Shown here: piece by piece, positions 1-10,069 of the stretch | Numbering within the stretch: position 1 is the first letter of the stretch | How the letters are laid out: each line of letters begins with the position of its first letter | From: Halomonas sp. TD01 | GTDB lineage: Bacteria; Pseudomonadota; Gammaproteobacteria; Pseudomonadales; Halomonadaceae | NCBI RefSeq assembly: GCF_923868895.1 | Contig: NZ_OV350343.1 | Location: forward strand, 3,658,001-3,722,000 | Direction: 5' to 3' | Length of the DNA: 64,000 nt | The notes under the pieces: generated by a model | Databases searched by the model: none | Told to the model about the DNA's origin: nothing | The model's input: only the letters and a program-made list of their open reading frames with translations | Program-made: the position numbers and the translations under genes

Positions 1-1
1 C

Positions 2-829
2 GAAGAAATTCGTATGGCGAATCCAGGCGTCAGCCTGTGGGTGCCTGGGGAAGGAACAGAAGTCGTCATACCTGCGCGCTATATTCTGCCACCTGCTCCT
101 CGTGAAGGCGTGGTCGTTAATTTATCCGAACTGCGACTTTACTATTACCCAGCTGACAATCCAGGCATTGTTGAAACCTATCCGGTCAGTGTTGGCCGTG
201 AGGAATTTGCAACACCGATCGGCATTACCCGCACAACAGTGAAGGTAAAAGATCCCGCCTGGGCACCGCCAGCCTCTATGCGTCGCGAAGCAGCAGCACG
301 TGGTGAGCCAGCACCCTCTATTGTGCCTGCTGGCCCCAACAACCCATTAGGTCGGCACGCCATTTTGTTGGCAATGCCTAGCTACCTGATTCATGGCACC
401 AACCGCCCTGAAGGTGTGGGCATGCGGGTCAGCCGCGGGTGCATCCGCATGTTCCCCGAAGATATCAAGTCGCTCTACGAGCGCTTGCCCAGTGGCACTC
501 AGGTCAACTTGATGGATGCACCGTTTAAAGCAGGCTGGGCAGCGGACGGCACACTGTTTGTGCAGTCTTACCCACAGCTTGAAGAAAACGTTGGCGATTT
601 TGAGCCGCTGCTTAACGCCATCGAGCGAGTAAGCGAACTTGCTGAAGAGCAAGCAGAAGTTGACTATGCCCAGGTAAAACTCGCGGTGGAAAACCCGGAT
701 GGTCGCCTTATCGCGCTTTATGGCCCCCAAGCACCAGCACCAGCTCCCGCTGAAGAGCCTGTGGAACTTGATGGTTTATTAGAGGAAATTGAGCTCACGA
801 CAGTTGCTCGAGGCGAAGAAGAGGCATAA
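2..829 (+). CDS. L,D-transpeptidase (ErfK/YbiS type), 5' end outside window
   Basis: This is a periplasmic YkuD-fold enzyme of the kind that makes 3-3 peptidoglycan cross-links or attaches Braun lipoprotein to peptidoglycan. The frame is open from base 2 and reads EEIR before the first visible ATG at 14. Family members have a signal peptide and LysM-like segment ahead of the A-N-P-G-V stretch, so the start is upstream of the window. Counted from the ATG at 14, the YkuD domain runs from about residue 33 to 165. It contains the catalytic histidine in L-I-H-G-T (H127) and the S-R-G-C-I-R-M active site (C143). A tail of about 100 residues follows, rich in Pro, Ala and Glu. A terminator follows the stop, and an Lpp-like lipoprotein gene, a plausible substrate, lies convergently downstream. 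Confidence 0.9.
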   Translation, partial: EEIRMANPGVSLWVPGEGTEVVIPARYILPPAPREGVVVNLSELRLYYYPADNPGIVETYPVSVGREEFATPIGITRTTVKVKDPAWAPPASMRREAAARGEPAPSIVPAGPNNPLGRHAILLAMPSYLIHGTNRPEGVGMRVSRGCIRMFPEDIKSLYERLPSGTQVNLMDAPFKAGWAADGTLFVQSYPQLEENVGDFEPLLNAIERVSELAEEQAEVDYAQVKLAVENPDGRLIALYGPQAPAPAPAEEPVELDGLLEEIELTTVARGEEEA

Positions 830-840
830 CCAAAGACATA

Positions 841-870
841 AAAAAAACCCCGCCGAGGCGGGGTTTTTTT
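841..870. terminator. Bidirectional Rho-independent terminator
   Basis: An A7 run (841-847), the stem CCCCGC/GCGGGG around a short CGAG loop (848-863) and a T7 run (864-870). It lies between the convergent L,D-transpeptidase and lipoprotein genes. The U-tract is present on both strands, so it can end both transcripts. Confidence 0.92.
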
Positions 871-916
871 ACATCTACAGCAACCCTAAGTTTTAACGCT
901 TAGGGCCCAGGCAGAA

Positions 917-1180
917 TTACTTCTGCATGGAACGCTGGAACATGCGGTTCATTTCTTCACGGTTTTGCTGAGACATCTGCAGGGCAGCTTGCGCGTCGCG
1001 CTGAGCTTGGTTAGCAGTGTTCATTGCTTGTGAAGCCATGCTGCGTGCTTCTGCGGCATCAGCCTGTGCAGATTCAGCAGTCATGCGAACTTCTTCCAGA
1101 GCGCTGGTAGAAGCACAGCCAGCCAGGATTGCCAGTGAAGCGGCAGCGGCAGTCATCTTCAGAGCAGTCTTCAGAGTCAT
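917..1180 (-). CDS. Small Lpp/OprI-like outer-membrane lipoprotein
   Basis: An 87-residue lipoprotein of the murein-lipoprotein (Lpp/OprI) type. Residues 1-18 form a signal peptide with K4 in the n-region, and the lipobox L-A-G-C places the lipidated cysteine at residue 22. The mature chain is Ala/Gln/Met-rich and has heptad-like spacing, consistent with the trimeric coiled coil of this family. The last residue is lysine, the residue used for covalent attachment to peptidoglycan in Braun lipoprotein. The start is supported by an AAGGAG site a few bases upstream. L,D-transpeptidases on both sides fit a role in tethering the outer membrane. Attachment itself is an inference from family knowledge. 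Confidence 0.85.
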   Translation of the reverse strand: MTLKTALKMTAAAASLAILAGCASTSALEEVRMTAESAQADAAEARSMASQAMNTANQAQRDAQAALQMSQQNREEMNRMFQRSMQK

Positions 1181-1402
1181 AGTGTTCTCCTTGAGTCTTC
1201 CTTGGGTACAACATTAGGGGTATGACAAATTTAAGGCTAAAGCGTTAGCTCAATTTTGTCTACCTGCGGTGCAGGTTCTTTACAGTGACTTGTACCATGG
1301 CTTTACACCAAAGCACGCAAGTCAAACGCTGTTTTATAATAGACCACAGCGCTTGTCTATAGCCACGTATTCAAAACCTTGAACTTCCTTCAACGACATA
1401 GC

Positions 1403-2032
1403 CTAGCGGATCACCACGCGAGTGCCAACACCTACCAGCGAAGCAACACGCTCAATTTGCTCGTTGGTGACAGCAACGCAACCTTGGGTCCAGTGGTATT
1501 GACCATGAATATCTGGATCACCACCACCGATGCCATGTATGCCAATGGCGCCGCCCAACGCCGTATTTTGTGGCGGAGAGCCGTGGCGCCGATAGTGATC
1601 AAAATAAGCATCGTAATCCGCTTGGGAATAAATGCCTTTTTCGAGCGCCATCCTCGCATGAGGTGGCGTAGGATAATCGATACCAATAAAGATATGCCAC
1701 TGACTTTCGTAATTAAATCGATTAATTCGAAACTCGCCAAGCGGTGTCACATTATCACCACGGATCCGCTGGGTTTTCGCTCCACCACGCCCAAGAGATA
1801 TGGGTGCATAGTGCTCAACCAAAGCATTACCCCGGTAGACACTCAACGTGGCATCTTTATCATCAATTAACACCCACAGCTCATCGCTGTGACGCGGGAG
1901 ACTCGCACGAGAAAGCAGCGTCTCAACAAGATCTGTAGGTTCGTAATTATTTAAGGTACTGGAAGTCGCTGCACTGGCCACAGCAGGCCAGCCCAGCGCC
2001 AACGCTAAAAAACGGCGACGGTTTACAGGCAT
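1403..2032 (-). CDS. Exported L,D-transpeptidase (YkuD domain)
   Basis: A 209-residue YkuD-family protein. The N-terminus N-R-R-R-F-L followed by a hydrophobic stretch ending in A-S-A-A looks like an export signal, possibly Tat-type because of the arginine cluster. The YkuD domain occupies roughly residues 50-209. The catalytic site is visible as I-H-G-I-G (H166) and T-Q-G-C-V (C185). It has no LysM or SPOR domain. A second L,D-transpeptidase lies 0.6 kb away across the Lpp-like gene. Its specificity (cross-linking, lipoprotein attachment, or cleavage) cannot be read from the sequence. Confidence 0.88.
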   Translation of the reverse strand: MPVNRRRFLALALGWPAVASAATSSTLNNYEPTDLVETLLSRASLPRHSDELWVLIDDKDATLSVYRGNALVEHYAPISLGRGGAKTQRIRGDNVTPLGEFRINRFNYESQWHIFIGIDYPTPPHARMALEKGIYSQADYDAYFDHYRRHGSPPQNTALGGAIGIHGIGGGDPDIHGQYHWTQGCVAVTNEQIERVASLVGVGTRVVIR

Positions 2033-2209
2033 CGTTATCGCTCTCTATATAGGCCAGCATCACTAGCCAACAAAGCATTTGTGGCAATTGTTATACCCTA
2101 TTCTCACACCAAATGTCAGTGCTTTAATAAGCCAAATAACATGCCAGTATGTCAATGTCGGCAACCGCACCATTGTTGAACGCTATCTAGATATCTCCCA
2201 AAGTCTTAC

Positions 2210-2674
2210 CTAGATATCTTCAAATTCTTGCATACTCGCTACTAGCTTACGTGCTTCTGCATTATGCCCTTCTGCCAAGGCGTTAAAAAAAGCCTCTTCT
2301 GGCTCTATTTTTGCGCGTGATGCACGATGCTCATAGAGGCCCTGCAGCTTACGATGCGACTCAACTGCTGCGTGAGTCAACTTATCAGTAGAGTCTGCCA
2401 CCGTTTGGTGAGCAAGCGCCTCGAGCACTGGGGGCTGAGGAAAATCACTAGGGTCATCAAACCATATTTCCAACACTTCTTTGTGATTAGAGCTATCACG
2501 AATAAGCGCTTCCAGCCCGGTTTTCATTCGCAGTTCGCTGTCGGCTAGGTACGTTAGCGCCATGGCAAGACGCTGATGCTCGCTTGAATCGGCTGCAGCA
2601 CGATACTGACGCGCCATTTGGCCATGATAACCTGCGGCCCATTCAACTAAATCTTTGACTTGGTTATAGCGCAT
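2210..2674 (-). CDS. Small helical protein, ferritin-like fold suspected
   Basis: A 154-residue soluble protein with no signal peptide. It reads as a run of amphipathic helices with Y-H-G-Q near residue 17, repeated E and H residues (for example S-E-L-R-M near 66 and E-P-E-E-A-F near 123) and a long central helix. This is suggestive of a ferritin- or rubrerythrin-like four-helix bundle, but no complete di-iron E-x-x-H motif set could be assigned. AGGAG upstream of the ATG supports the start. It follows topA and the DUF6586 gene on the same strand with a 53-bp gap and could be co-transcribed. Function unknown. Confidence 0.75.
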   Translation of the reverse strand: MRYNQVKDLVEWAAGYHGQMARQYRAAADSSEHQRLAMALTYLADSELRMKTGLEALIRDSSNHKEVLEIWFDDPSDFPQPPVLEALAHQTVADSTDKLTHAAVESHRKLQGLYEHRASRAKIEPEEAFFNALAEGHNAEARKLVASMQEFEDI

Positions 2675-2727
2675 CTATATCTCCTTTTGCTACTCGCACT
2701 CTCTAGGCAATACGTTTGTCGCTATGA

Positions 2728-3189
2728 TTACCACTCTTGGCTAGTTTCACGTAACGCTGCAATGTCGCGCTTTGCAGCATGAAGATTAGCTAGCAACTGG
2801 TCGGCAACGCTCAGCTGACTGCCGACAGCAATCATTGAGGGGTTCTGCACAACGCGCTTACTCGCCCCTTCATCACTATGCAGCTTCTCAACTTGCCCAA
2901 TCAACCAATGCAACCAACTATCTGGCTGGTGCATCATATCTCTTAGGCGCTGCAGCTCAGCAACGGTGGGGCCTTTCTCATTGAGGAGCGCTTGCCAGCC
3001 ATGTTCATTAAGGCGCGCATGCTCGGTCACCTCTTTGAGCAGCGAATTTAATGCCAGCTCAAAGAGCGCCAAGGCGCTCTCTTCAATCGCCATTTGGCGA
3101 GCCTGAGTATGCTCGTCGTTACCTGTTGGAAGACCAACCAAAAGCTCAGCTTGATAAAGCAATTGGTTGGTGCGCGAACGTGGGCTCAC
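2728..3189 (-). CDS. DUF6586-like protein downstream of topA
   Basis: A 153-residue helical cytoplasmic protein of unknown function that resembles the DUF6586 family found next to topA in Pseudomonas and Halomonas relatives. The GTG start at 3189 overlaps the TGA of topA in the sequence GTGA, so it is almost certainly translationally coupled to topA. The first 50 residues (N-Q-L-L-Y-Q-A-E, then an Ala/Leu-rich helix) and the C-terminal leucine-rich helix suggest a helical bundle. No catalytic motif is visible. Confidence 0.8.
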   Translation of the reverse strand: MSPRSRTNQLLYQAELLVGLPTGNDEHTQARQMAIEESALALFELALNSLLKEVTEHARLNEHGWQALLNEKGPTVAELQRLRDMMHQPDSWLHWLIGQVEKLHSDEGASKRVVQNPSMIAVGSQLSVADQLLANLHAAKRDIAALRETSQEW

Positions 3190-5813
3190 TTACGTTTATC
3201 CTCCACGTGCCATTTCCCTGCTTCGAAAGTTGCTTTCCAGCCAGTTGCTTTGCCCTCCTCATCGGTCATCACGTACTGCTCTTTATTTTTTCGTGAATAA
3301 CGGATTTGCGCAGGACGGCCATCTGGGTCTTCGCTGGGCGCCTTCAGGATAAAGTGATACTTTTCCGGCAGCTCATCAGCGTGAGCTTTCAGCTCTTTTA
3401 CCAGCGGCGGACGGGTTTCACGGTTTTTAGGAAACTTGCTGGCGGCAAGGAATAAGCCGCTAGCACCATCACGCAGCACGTAGTGGTCGTCTACCTTTTG
3501 GCAGGCCAGTTCCGGCATGGGAATGGGGTCCATTTTGGGCGGCGCCACATCACCACTACGAAGCAACTTGCGGGTATTTTTACACTCACTGTTGGTACAG
3601 CCGAAATACTTACCAAATCGACCCGACTTAAGCTGCATCTCAGAACCACATTTATCGCATTCGATAATGGGGCCGTCGTAGCCTTTGATTTTGAACTTAC
3701 CCGTCTCCACTTCATAACCATCACAATCAGGACTATTACCGCAAATATGCAGTTTGCGCCCCTCATCGATGAGATAGTTATCCATGGCGGTTCCACACTT
3801 CTGGCAACGTCGCTTGGCACGCAGAGCATTCGTTTCTGCTTCTTCGCCTGCGTCTTCTGCGACGGCTTCTTCACCAGGAATTAAATCAATGGTGGTTTTG
3901 CAACGCTCTTTGGGCGGCAAGTTATAACCGCTGCAGCCCAAAAACACCCCGGTGGAGGCTGTCCGAATCTGCATTTTGCGGCCGCAGCTTGGGCAGTCAA
4001 TATCCGTAGGAACCGGCTGGTTAGGGCGCATTCCTTCATCGCTTTCCGCTTTGCTAAGCTCTTGGCTGAACTCACCGTAGAAAGCATCCAACAGGGCTTG
4101 CCAGTTGCGCTCACCTTCCGCAACTTCATCCAGGCTATCTTCCATTCGAGCCGTGAACGAATAATCCATCAAATCGGGGAAAGACTCTTTCAATCGCTCG
4201 GTGACAATATCACCCAATTTTTCAGCATAGAAACGACGACTTTCTAACTTCACATAACCACGATCCTGAATCGTGGAAATAATGGAAGCATAGGTAGAAG
4301 GACGACCAATGCCTTGCTTCTCAAGCTCTTTAACTAAGCTGGCTTCCGTGTAACGCGGGGCAGGTTTAGTGAAGTGCTGTTGAGGATCAAGCTTCTCAAG
4401 CGCCATCGCCGTGCCCTTCGGCAAATCAGGCAGGCTTTGGTCTTCATTTTTGCCGGTTGGCTTCATCACCCGCGTGTAACCATCAAACTTGAGCACTCGC
4501 CCTTTGGCACGCAAGTCGTAGCCATCAACTTCAACACTCAACGTACTAGAAAGATACTCAGCAGGTGTCATCTGACAGGCGACAAATTGACGCCAAATCA
4601 GCTCGTAGAGGCGTTCTGCATCTCGCTCCATGCCAGAGAGATCACTCGCTTTGCGCTCAACGCTAGAGGGCCTAATGGCCTCATGGGCTTCTTGGGCACT
4701 CTCTTTACTGCTGTAACGGTTAGCAGACTCTGGCAAATAGCGTGCGCCGTACTCATCACCGATAAACGAACGAACACTCTCTACCGCATCCTTTGAAAGA
4801 TTGGTGGAGTCGGTACGCATGTAAGTAATATAGCCAGCCTCGTAGAGGCGCTGGGCCATGGTCATGGTTTTCTTAACAGAGAACCCTAACCGGCCGCTGG
4901 CGGCCTGCTGCAACGTTGAGGTAATAAACGGTGCAGTAGGCTTGGAGCTCGTCGGCTTGTCTTCACGGGAGGTAATCGCAAGCTTGGCTTTACGTAGTTG
5001 CTCAATACGCGCAAGCGTGTCTTTTTCGGAGGTGGGGCGGAAAGGTTTACCATCCTGACGCACCAGCGCAAACCTAACTAGCTCGCCATCCGGAGAAGCG
5101 AGATCTGCATGCACATCCCAAAACTCTTCAGGGATAAACGCACGAATCTCTCGCTCACGCTCAACGATTAGTCGAACCGCAACCGATTGGACACGGCCAG
5201 CTGATAAGCCTCTGGCAATCTTGGCCCACAGCAATGGGGAAAGCATAAAACCGACAACGCGATCCAAAAAACGGCGCGCTTGCTGTGCTTCCACGCGAGG
5301 AATATTTAGCGTCCCTGGCGATTTGAACGCATCCTGAATGGCATTTTTGGTGATTTCATTAAATACAACGCGCTTGTAGCGACTGTCATCGCCACCAATC
5401 GTCTCGCGCAAATGCCAGGCAATCGCCTCCCCTTCGCGATCCAAATCCGTTGCGAGATAAACAGCATCGGCTTTTTCAGCCAGCTTCTTTAATTCTGCGA
5501 CGACTTTTTCTTTACCTGGGAGCACTTCATAGCGGGCTTCCCAACCATTACTTGGGTCAATCCCCATCCGCCTAATTAACTGATCATGGGTCTTACGTTT
5601 TTTGTACTCTGCCTTCTCTTCCGCCGACATCTTGCGTGTTGCCGCAGCCTGGCGAGCGCGCTCCTTCGGGTCGGAGGCTGCCTTACCTGAGCCGCTGGTC
5701 GGCAGGTCACGGATGTGACCCACGCTCGACTTTACGATGAAATCGTTGCCGAGATACTTATTGATCGTCTTCGCTTTCGCAGGCGACTCGACGATGACCA
5801 GTGACTTGCCCAT
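3186..5813 (-). CDS. topA: DNA topoisomerase I (type IA)
   Basis: An 875-residue type IA topoisomerase that relaxes negative supercoils. The TOPRIM domain is at the N-terminus ([10 protein letters not shown] and the acidic triad in T-D-L-D-R-E-G-E near residues 122-129). The active-site tyrosine is Y331 in [11 protein letters not shown]. The C-terminal third carries several four-cysteine zinc ribbons (C-P-S-C, C-Q-K-C, C-D-K-C starts), followed by a basic tail ending in K-R-K. Its length matches the gammaproteobacterial enzyme. It is the first gene of a short unit with the DUF6586 gene, overlapping it by 4 bp. Confidence 0.97.
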   Translation of the reverse strand: MGKSLVIVESPAKAKTINKYLGNDFIVKSSVGHIRDLPTSGSGKAASDPKERARQAAATRKMSAEEKAEYKKRKTHDQLIRRMGIDPSNGWEARYEVLPGKEKVVAELKKLAEKADAVYLATDLDREGEAIAWHLRETIGGDDSRYKRVVFNEITKNAIQDAFKSPGTLNIPRVEAQQARRFLDRVVGFMLSPLLWAKIARGLSAGRVQSVAVRLIVEREREIRAFIPEEFWDVHADLASPDGELVRFALVRQDGKPFRPTSEKDTLARIEQLRKAKLAITSREDKPTSSKPTAPFITSTLQQAASGRLGFSVKKTMTMAQRLYEAGYITYMRTDSTNLSKDAVESVRSFIGDEYGARYLPESANRYSSKESAQEAHEAIRPSSVERKASDLSGMERDAERLYELIWRQFVACQMTPAEYLSSTLSVEVDGYDLRAKGRVLKFDGYTRVMKPTGKNEDQSLPDLPKGTAMALEKLDPQQHFTKPAPRYTEASLVKELEKQGIGRPSTYASIISTIQDRGYVKLESRRFYAEKLGDIVTERLKESFPDLMDYSFTARMEDSLDEVAEGERNWQALLDAFYGEFSQELSKAESDEGMRPNQPVPTDIDCPSCGRKMQIRTASTGVFLGCSGYNLPPKERCKTTIDLIPGEEAVAEDAGEEAETNALRAKRRCQKCGTAMDNYLIDEGRKLHICGNSPDCDGYEVETGKFKIKGYDGPIIECDKCGSEMQLKSGRFGKYFGCTNSECKNTRKLLRSGDVAPPKMDPIPMPELACQKVDDHYVLRDGASGLFLAASKFPKNRETRPPLVKELKAHADELPEKYHFILKAPSEDPDGRPAQIRYSRKNKEQYVMTDEEGKATGWKATFEAGKWHVEDKRK

Positions 5814-6062
5814 AGTGCTCCACTTTCCTAATGCTCAGGCGCTATCGCCCATGCTCTGAATACGTTGCCGCCTGTCGTTACCACTTGACGGCCATGAGAA
5901 AAATGCGCCTACCCTACCCCAGGCCTGCAACAAGCGCCAGTAACAACCGACGCATAGGTAACGAATTGATGCTGAACCGCGAGGTGCTTATAAACACTAT
6001 TTTTCATAATGAAGTAGCTAGACACTAGACTGCCCATACGCAGACGGCAACCCAAAATATAG
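5814..6062. other. Intergenic region upstream of topA
   Basis: About 250 bp without a convincing gene between topA and the terminator of the DUF3141 gene. A 65-codon frame on the plus strand (5831-6028) has no recognisable product. The region must hold the topA promoter on the minus strand, but no clear -35/-10 pair could be chosen. Confidence 0.5.
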
Positions 6063-6066
6063 AAAC

Positions 6067-6098
6067 AAAAAAACGCCCCTGTATGAAAACAGGGGCGT
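6067..6098 (-). terminator. Terminator of the DUF3141 gene
   Basis: Ten-base stem ACGCCCCTGT (6073-6082) / ACAGGGGCGT (6089-6098) with a six-base loop. On the minus strand it runs into a T7 run, directly after the stop of the DUF3141 gene. Confidence 0.9.
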
Positions 6099-6116
6099 AG
6101 ACAAGCGTTGTAACAC

Positions 6117-8606
6117 TTAACGCTTGCGCGGTGGTTTCCTACGCGATGCCGCTCTCGGCTGAGGCTTGCTAGCTTCTTTAGATGCGTCTGCCACTACATT
6201 ATTAGCAGCGCTTTCCGCCGAGGCATCTTCTGCTAACGCGCCTTCAGTTGAAGAACTTACAGCAGTTTGGGTATCTGCAGCGGCGCTTTTAGCCTCTACT
6301 TTTTTAGTTTCAGCAGCTGGCTTGCTCTCTATCGCTTTTGGTTGAGCAGCTTTCGGCGGCCTCGCTTGATCAAATAATTTTTTCACCTGATCAAAGCGCT
6401 CTGCTGCATGCTCAGATAGCTCTCCGCTCGCGGCGAACACATGCTTAAGGTGCTCAATATGACCATCAATGTCGCTGTCGCTTTGCCCTTTTAACAGTTT
6501 AGGCAATGATGATAGCGCACGCTCACGATCCAATTTCAGGATAAAGAATTGATCGCGCACCAAACGCTTAAACTCACTCAACGTCGAACTAGGCTCTAGC
6601 TCAGCACGGGAAGCACGTAAACGTTTGAAGTTACGTTCGTCGGTGGCAGGAGCGCCGCCTAAAACATAGATAACCGAGCGCATTACAGCTTCGTGAGCAC
6701 CGCCCTGAGCAATTTTATTGCGCAGCTCATTTTTACGGTTTTCAACAAACCGTTGATGCTCTGGCTCTGCTCCGGGACGACGACGATGCACGTGCGCATC
6801 GCCATGCAAACCTACCGCTGCTTGCAATAGTGGCTGTCCATAAATATCCATAAACAGCCGTTCTGTCGTGCTATCACGCAAATCTCGTACTGCATTGAGA
6901 TTGGCAACTATTTGATCGGAGAACATGGTTTCTAGTGCTTTGAAAACATTATCTTGACCCACTTGCTGACGATTACGGCGAACTGTTTCAGCCATGACCG
7001 GTAGCGGTACTGTCAGCGGATTACGATCAGAAAGGAGCTTGTAACCTAACCGAATAGGATGCATACGACGAATCCAGCGGGCTGCCTCTGGTGTCATCGC
7101 GGCCTGAATCCAGGGTTGAACATAAAGCCGATAAAAACCGAGGTTTATTTCGGAAATTCGCGCAACCGTGGCAAATCTACGGTCATCTTCAGGCTTATGC
7201 ATCACGTCACGATCAAGTTCTTCAAAGTTACGTGACGTAAACTCAAGCAAGTAGTCGCGCTCAAGTAACTCCGCATCATCTCGTTCGCTGACATGCGAGA
7301 CCGTTGTTTCATACAATCCAGGCGGCATAACATCGATGTAGTCCATGTTAGCCGTGAACTCAGTATGCTCTTTGCGTGACACACTACCGGAAACAAAAAT
7401 CCCTAAGTGTCCTGTCGTGTCGTGCAGGCAATAAACGATCGTCTGCTCGTTGGCGATGATATCTTCTTCGCCTTCGTATAAATCACGAATCCAACCCAGT
7501 GCCTGAGGCGGCGGGGTTATATCGTCACCACGCGAGCAAAATACGACGACCGGCGAGCGCACATTGCGTAGATCAACACGACGGCCATCGCGAGTTACCA
7601 ACTGAGCAGTCGAGAGACGGTTACCGACAAAAAGATTATCGACGATGTACTGAATCTCTTCGCCACCTAGCACAACATGACCACCCCACCAACGCTCAAA
7701 CTCTAGATAGCGTTTGGATTCGGTATCGATGTTGTCATACAGGTGATACTGCTTTTTCCAATAGGTGTTGGCTGGATTGAGGCGCTCGAAGTTCTGCACT
7801 AGCCACGCGCCGTCAAAAAGGCCATTACCAATGTCACTGGTTAAGGCCGTAATCCAGCTGCCACCGGCCATACCACCGGTATAACGCATAGGGGCTTTAC
7901 CGTGCTCTCCCGCCCAGTAAGAAAGCGGTGCGCCCGCAATAAGAATCGGGCCGAACACGTCAGGCTCAAGCGCCGCAGCCATCATTATCTGCCAACCCGC
8001 CTGGCAGTTACCTACTACCATCGGTTTTTCAGCGGTTTCTGGATGCAAAGCGATAACATGGCGTAAAAACGCAATTTCCGCCTCAACCACATCCTCAACG
8101 GTTTGACCCGGCTCGGGAAAAGGCAAAAAACCAATAAAATAACAAGGATGGCCAGCCTTCAGAGCGACCCCAAGCTCGCTATCAGGCTTGAACCCGCCAA
8201 TCCCTGGACCATGCCCTGCCCTAGGATCCACGACAACAAACGGTCGTTTTTCAGGATCAATCTGAATATGACTGGGGGGCAGTACTCTCAGTAGCTCATA
8301 GTTAGTCGGATGCGGAAGCGTGCGACCATCAATGAGCACTTCGGTATCAAACCCAAGCACGTTTGGCTTGGTTTGCTCCATATGCTCAAGATATTGATTT
8401 CCGCGTTCACGCATAACATCCCAGTAAAGGACGCTACGTTCGATACTATCGCGCCAATAGCTCGCTGCAGCCCGCCCGAACCCGAACGGATCTACCATGC
8501 TAGCCAGGGCCTCGCCGCCCGGCAGTGGAGCCATTTGATCAGACGCTCCTGGCCACAAGCTTTTCAGCGTGCTGCCAGGCAACATAGGATGAGCGAGAAA
8601 GTTCAT
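6117..8606 (-). CDS. DUF3141 protein, PhaC-like alpha/beta hydrolase
   Basis: About 829 residues. The central part has the alpha/beta-hydrolase layout of polyhydroxyalkanoate synthases: a PhaC-like lipase box V-V-G-N-C-Q-A-G-W with a cysteine nucleophile near residue 201, S-R-G-D-D-I-T-P-P for the acid, and T-T-G-H-L-G-I-F for the histidine. The C-terminal 100 residues are low complexity (Ala/Lys/Glu, then basic R-R-K-P-P-R-K-R). The ATG at 8606 is preferred over the upstream ATG at 8666 because GGGAG sits 7 bases before it. This family is larger than PhaC and its reaction is not established here; PHA synthesis or turnover is an inference from the fold. A LysR gene is divergent. Confidence 0.85.
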   Translation of the reverse strand: MNFLAHPMLPGSTLKSLWPGASDQMAPLPGGEALASMVDPFGFGRAAASYWRDSIERSVLYWDVMRERGNQYLEHMEQTKPNVLGFDTEVLIDGRTLPHPTNYELLRVLPPSHIQIDPEKRPFVVVDPRAGHGPGIGGFKPDSELGVALKAGHPCYFIGFLPFPEPGQTVEDVVEAEIAFLRHVIALHPETAEKPMVVGNCQAGWQIMMAAALEPDVFGPILIAGAPLSYWAGEHGKAPMRYTGGMAGGSWITALTSDIGNGLFDGAWLVQNFERLNPANTYWKKQYHLYDNIDTESKRYLEFERWWGGHVVLGGEEIQYIVDNLFVGNRLSTAQLVTRDGRRVDLRNVRSPVVVFCSRGDDITPPPQALGWIRDLYEGEEDIIANEQTIVYCLHDTTGHLGIFVSGSVSRKEHTEFTANMDYIDVMPPGLYETTVSHVSERDDAELLERDYLLEFTSRNFEELDRDVMHKPEDDRRFATVARISEINLGFYRLYVQPWIQAAMTPEAARWIRRMHPIRLGYKLLSDRNPLTVPLPVMAETVRRNRQQVGQDNVFKALETMFSDQIVANLNAVRDLRDSTTERLFMDIYGQPLLQAAVGLHGDAHVHRRRPGAEPEHQRFVENRKNELRNKIAQGGAHEAVMRSVIYVLGGAPATDERNFKRLRASRAELEPSSTLSEFKRLVRDQFFILKLDRERALSSLPKLLKGQSDSDIDGHIEHLKHVFAASGELSEHAAERFDQVKKLFDQARPPKAAQPKAIESKPAAETKKVEAKSAAADTQTAVSSSTEGALAEDASAESAANNVVADASKEASKPQPRAASRRKPPRKR

Positions 8607-8834
8607 AAATTCTCCCATTGGGTTGATGCAAAGCACCCGTCCCGAAGCAATGATGCTGCAATGCAATATAGTTTAGGCCACTCACTGCGTAACGTCGATG
8701 CTTACCTTTGCAAATTCATCATTGTTGTCATAAAGACGCCGCACATCATCGGTGATAGCATTTCCAGCGTAATGCTGAGATTTTTTGTTTTGTGGCACTT
8801 TCTATCTTCGGAGGGTGTATACCTAGAGGTTGTT

Positions 8835-9821
8835 ATGTCGTCCCTTACACTACTCAACCGTTTGACCTTCCGACAATTACAAGTATTCCAGGCAGTCCAC
8901 CGTCAGCGCTCCTACTCACGCGCTGCCGAGCAACTAGGACTTACACAGCCTGCGGTTAGCGCGCAAATTCGCCAATTAGAACTCGCGCTTGGTCAGCCGC
9001 TGTTTAAATATGCCGGTAAAACCCTTCACGTGCTACCTGCTGCGGATACCTTAGCGCTCTCCACACGCGAAATCTTTGGGCAGCTTTCTAGGCTGCAAAT
9101 GAATCTTTCGGAGATTAATGGCAACATTAGCGGCGAGCTGAATATCGCGGCCGTATCCTCAGCCCAATATGTGGTGCCGTATCTATTAGCACGGTTTCGA
9201 GCACGCTACCCAGACGTACGCATTCGTTTAAAGGTATGCAATCGCAGTCAAGCGCTAGAAAGGCTGGCAGAACAGAAAGATGATGTCGTGATTATGGCCA
9301 TGGTGCCTGAAGACGACGACTTGGTGGTAATGCCCATTCTTGAAAATGAACTCATCGCTCTCGTATGGCCAGACCACCCACTGCTTCATATGGAAGCACC
9401 AACATTAGCCGACTTTGCGCGTCACTATGTATTGATGCGTGAGCCAGGTTCTGGAGTGCGTATTGCATTTGAGCAGTTGGCCGTTGACCAAGAAATCGGT
9501 CTTCCCCACCGCATTGAACTAGGCACCAATGAAGCCATTAAACAAGGCATTATGGCTCACTTGGGCGTTGCCGTTCTGCCCCGCTTGGCGGTTCAACTTG
9601 AACTAGAGCAAGGGCTGCTATCAGCGCTCCCCTTACCTAACTTCCCCATTCGGCGCTCGTGGTGCACGGTGTATCGTCGCGATCATTTTCCGACGCCCGT
9701 CGCCGATCTTTTTTTACGCTTTATAAGGGAACACTTGCCGGATTTTCGTCGGTATTTCCAAGCCCCTTCTAGCCCGCTGCCTAGCCACGGCGTTTCCTGT
9801 CTACCGTTGCTGTCAATATAG
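8835..9821 (+). CDS. LysR-family transcriptional regulator (CbbR-like)
   Basis: A 328-residue LysR regulator. The winged HTH is at residues 10-70 (L-T-F-R-Q-L-Q-V-F, then A-A-E-Q-L-G-L-T-Q-P-A-V-S). An effector-binding periplasmic-binding-protein-like domain follows from about residue 95. The ATG at 8835 is preceded by AGAGGT with a 5-base gap. The same frame is open further upstream, but that region overlaps the divergent DUF3141 gene and has no family match. LysR proteins often control a divergent neighbour, so the DUF3141 gene is the first candidate target. Confidence 0.9.
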   Translation: MSSLTLLNRLTFRQLQVFQAVHRQRSYSRAAEQLGLTQPAVSAQIRQLELALGQPLFKYAGKTLHVLPAADTLALSTREIFGQLSRLQMNLSEINGNISGELNIAAVSSAQYVVPYLLARFRARYPDVRIRLKVCNRSQALERLAEQKDDVVIMAMVPEDDDLVVMPILENELIALVWPDHPLLHMEAPTLADFARHYVLMREPGSGVRIAFEQLAVDQEIGLPHRIELGTNEAIKQGIMAHLGVAVLPRLAVQLELEQGLLSALPLPNFPIRRSWCTVYRRDHFPTPVADLFLRFIREHLPDFRRYFQAPSSPLPSHGVSCLPLLSI

Positions 9822-10069
9822 TGGGCTATCGATTTGGCGAGCTGTCTATTTAGAGGTTCGATGAAGAGGGCTTAGTGTCTTGTTAACCAAGAGATATGTT
9901 ACATTAGCCTACTACCTACGTATCATTCAGAATCTTCAGGGTTTGGCATGTATTCGCGCAGGCGATCCAACTGTCAACGCCATGGCATTTAAACGTCATC
10001 GCCATAGCATATGGTTCGACGCCACAACGTTTGGGCATTGCCTGCCGCACAGTAGAGAGGCTCTCTCCT

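Noticed and set aside
1379..1870. 163-codon frame opposite the second L,D-transpeptidase
   Set aside because: It lies antisense over a gene with intact catalytic motifs and looks like a shadow frame.
2187..2219. Repeated CTAGATATCT near the end of the helical protein gene as a mobile-element footprint
   Set aside because: Only two 10-bp copies, one inside coding DNA, and no transposase or longer inverted ends nearby.
5831..6028. 65-codon open frame on the plus strand between topA and the DUF3141 terminator
   Set aside because: No ribosome site, no recognisable domain and basic composition typical of antisense or intergenic frames.
8310..8834. Long upstream extension of the LysR reading frame
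   Set aside because: It overlaps the divergent DUF3141 gene, has no family similarity, and the ATG at 8835 has a clear ribosome binding site and aligns with LysR starts.
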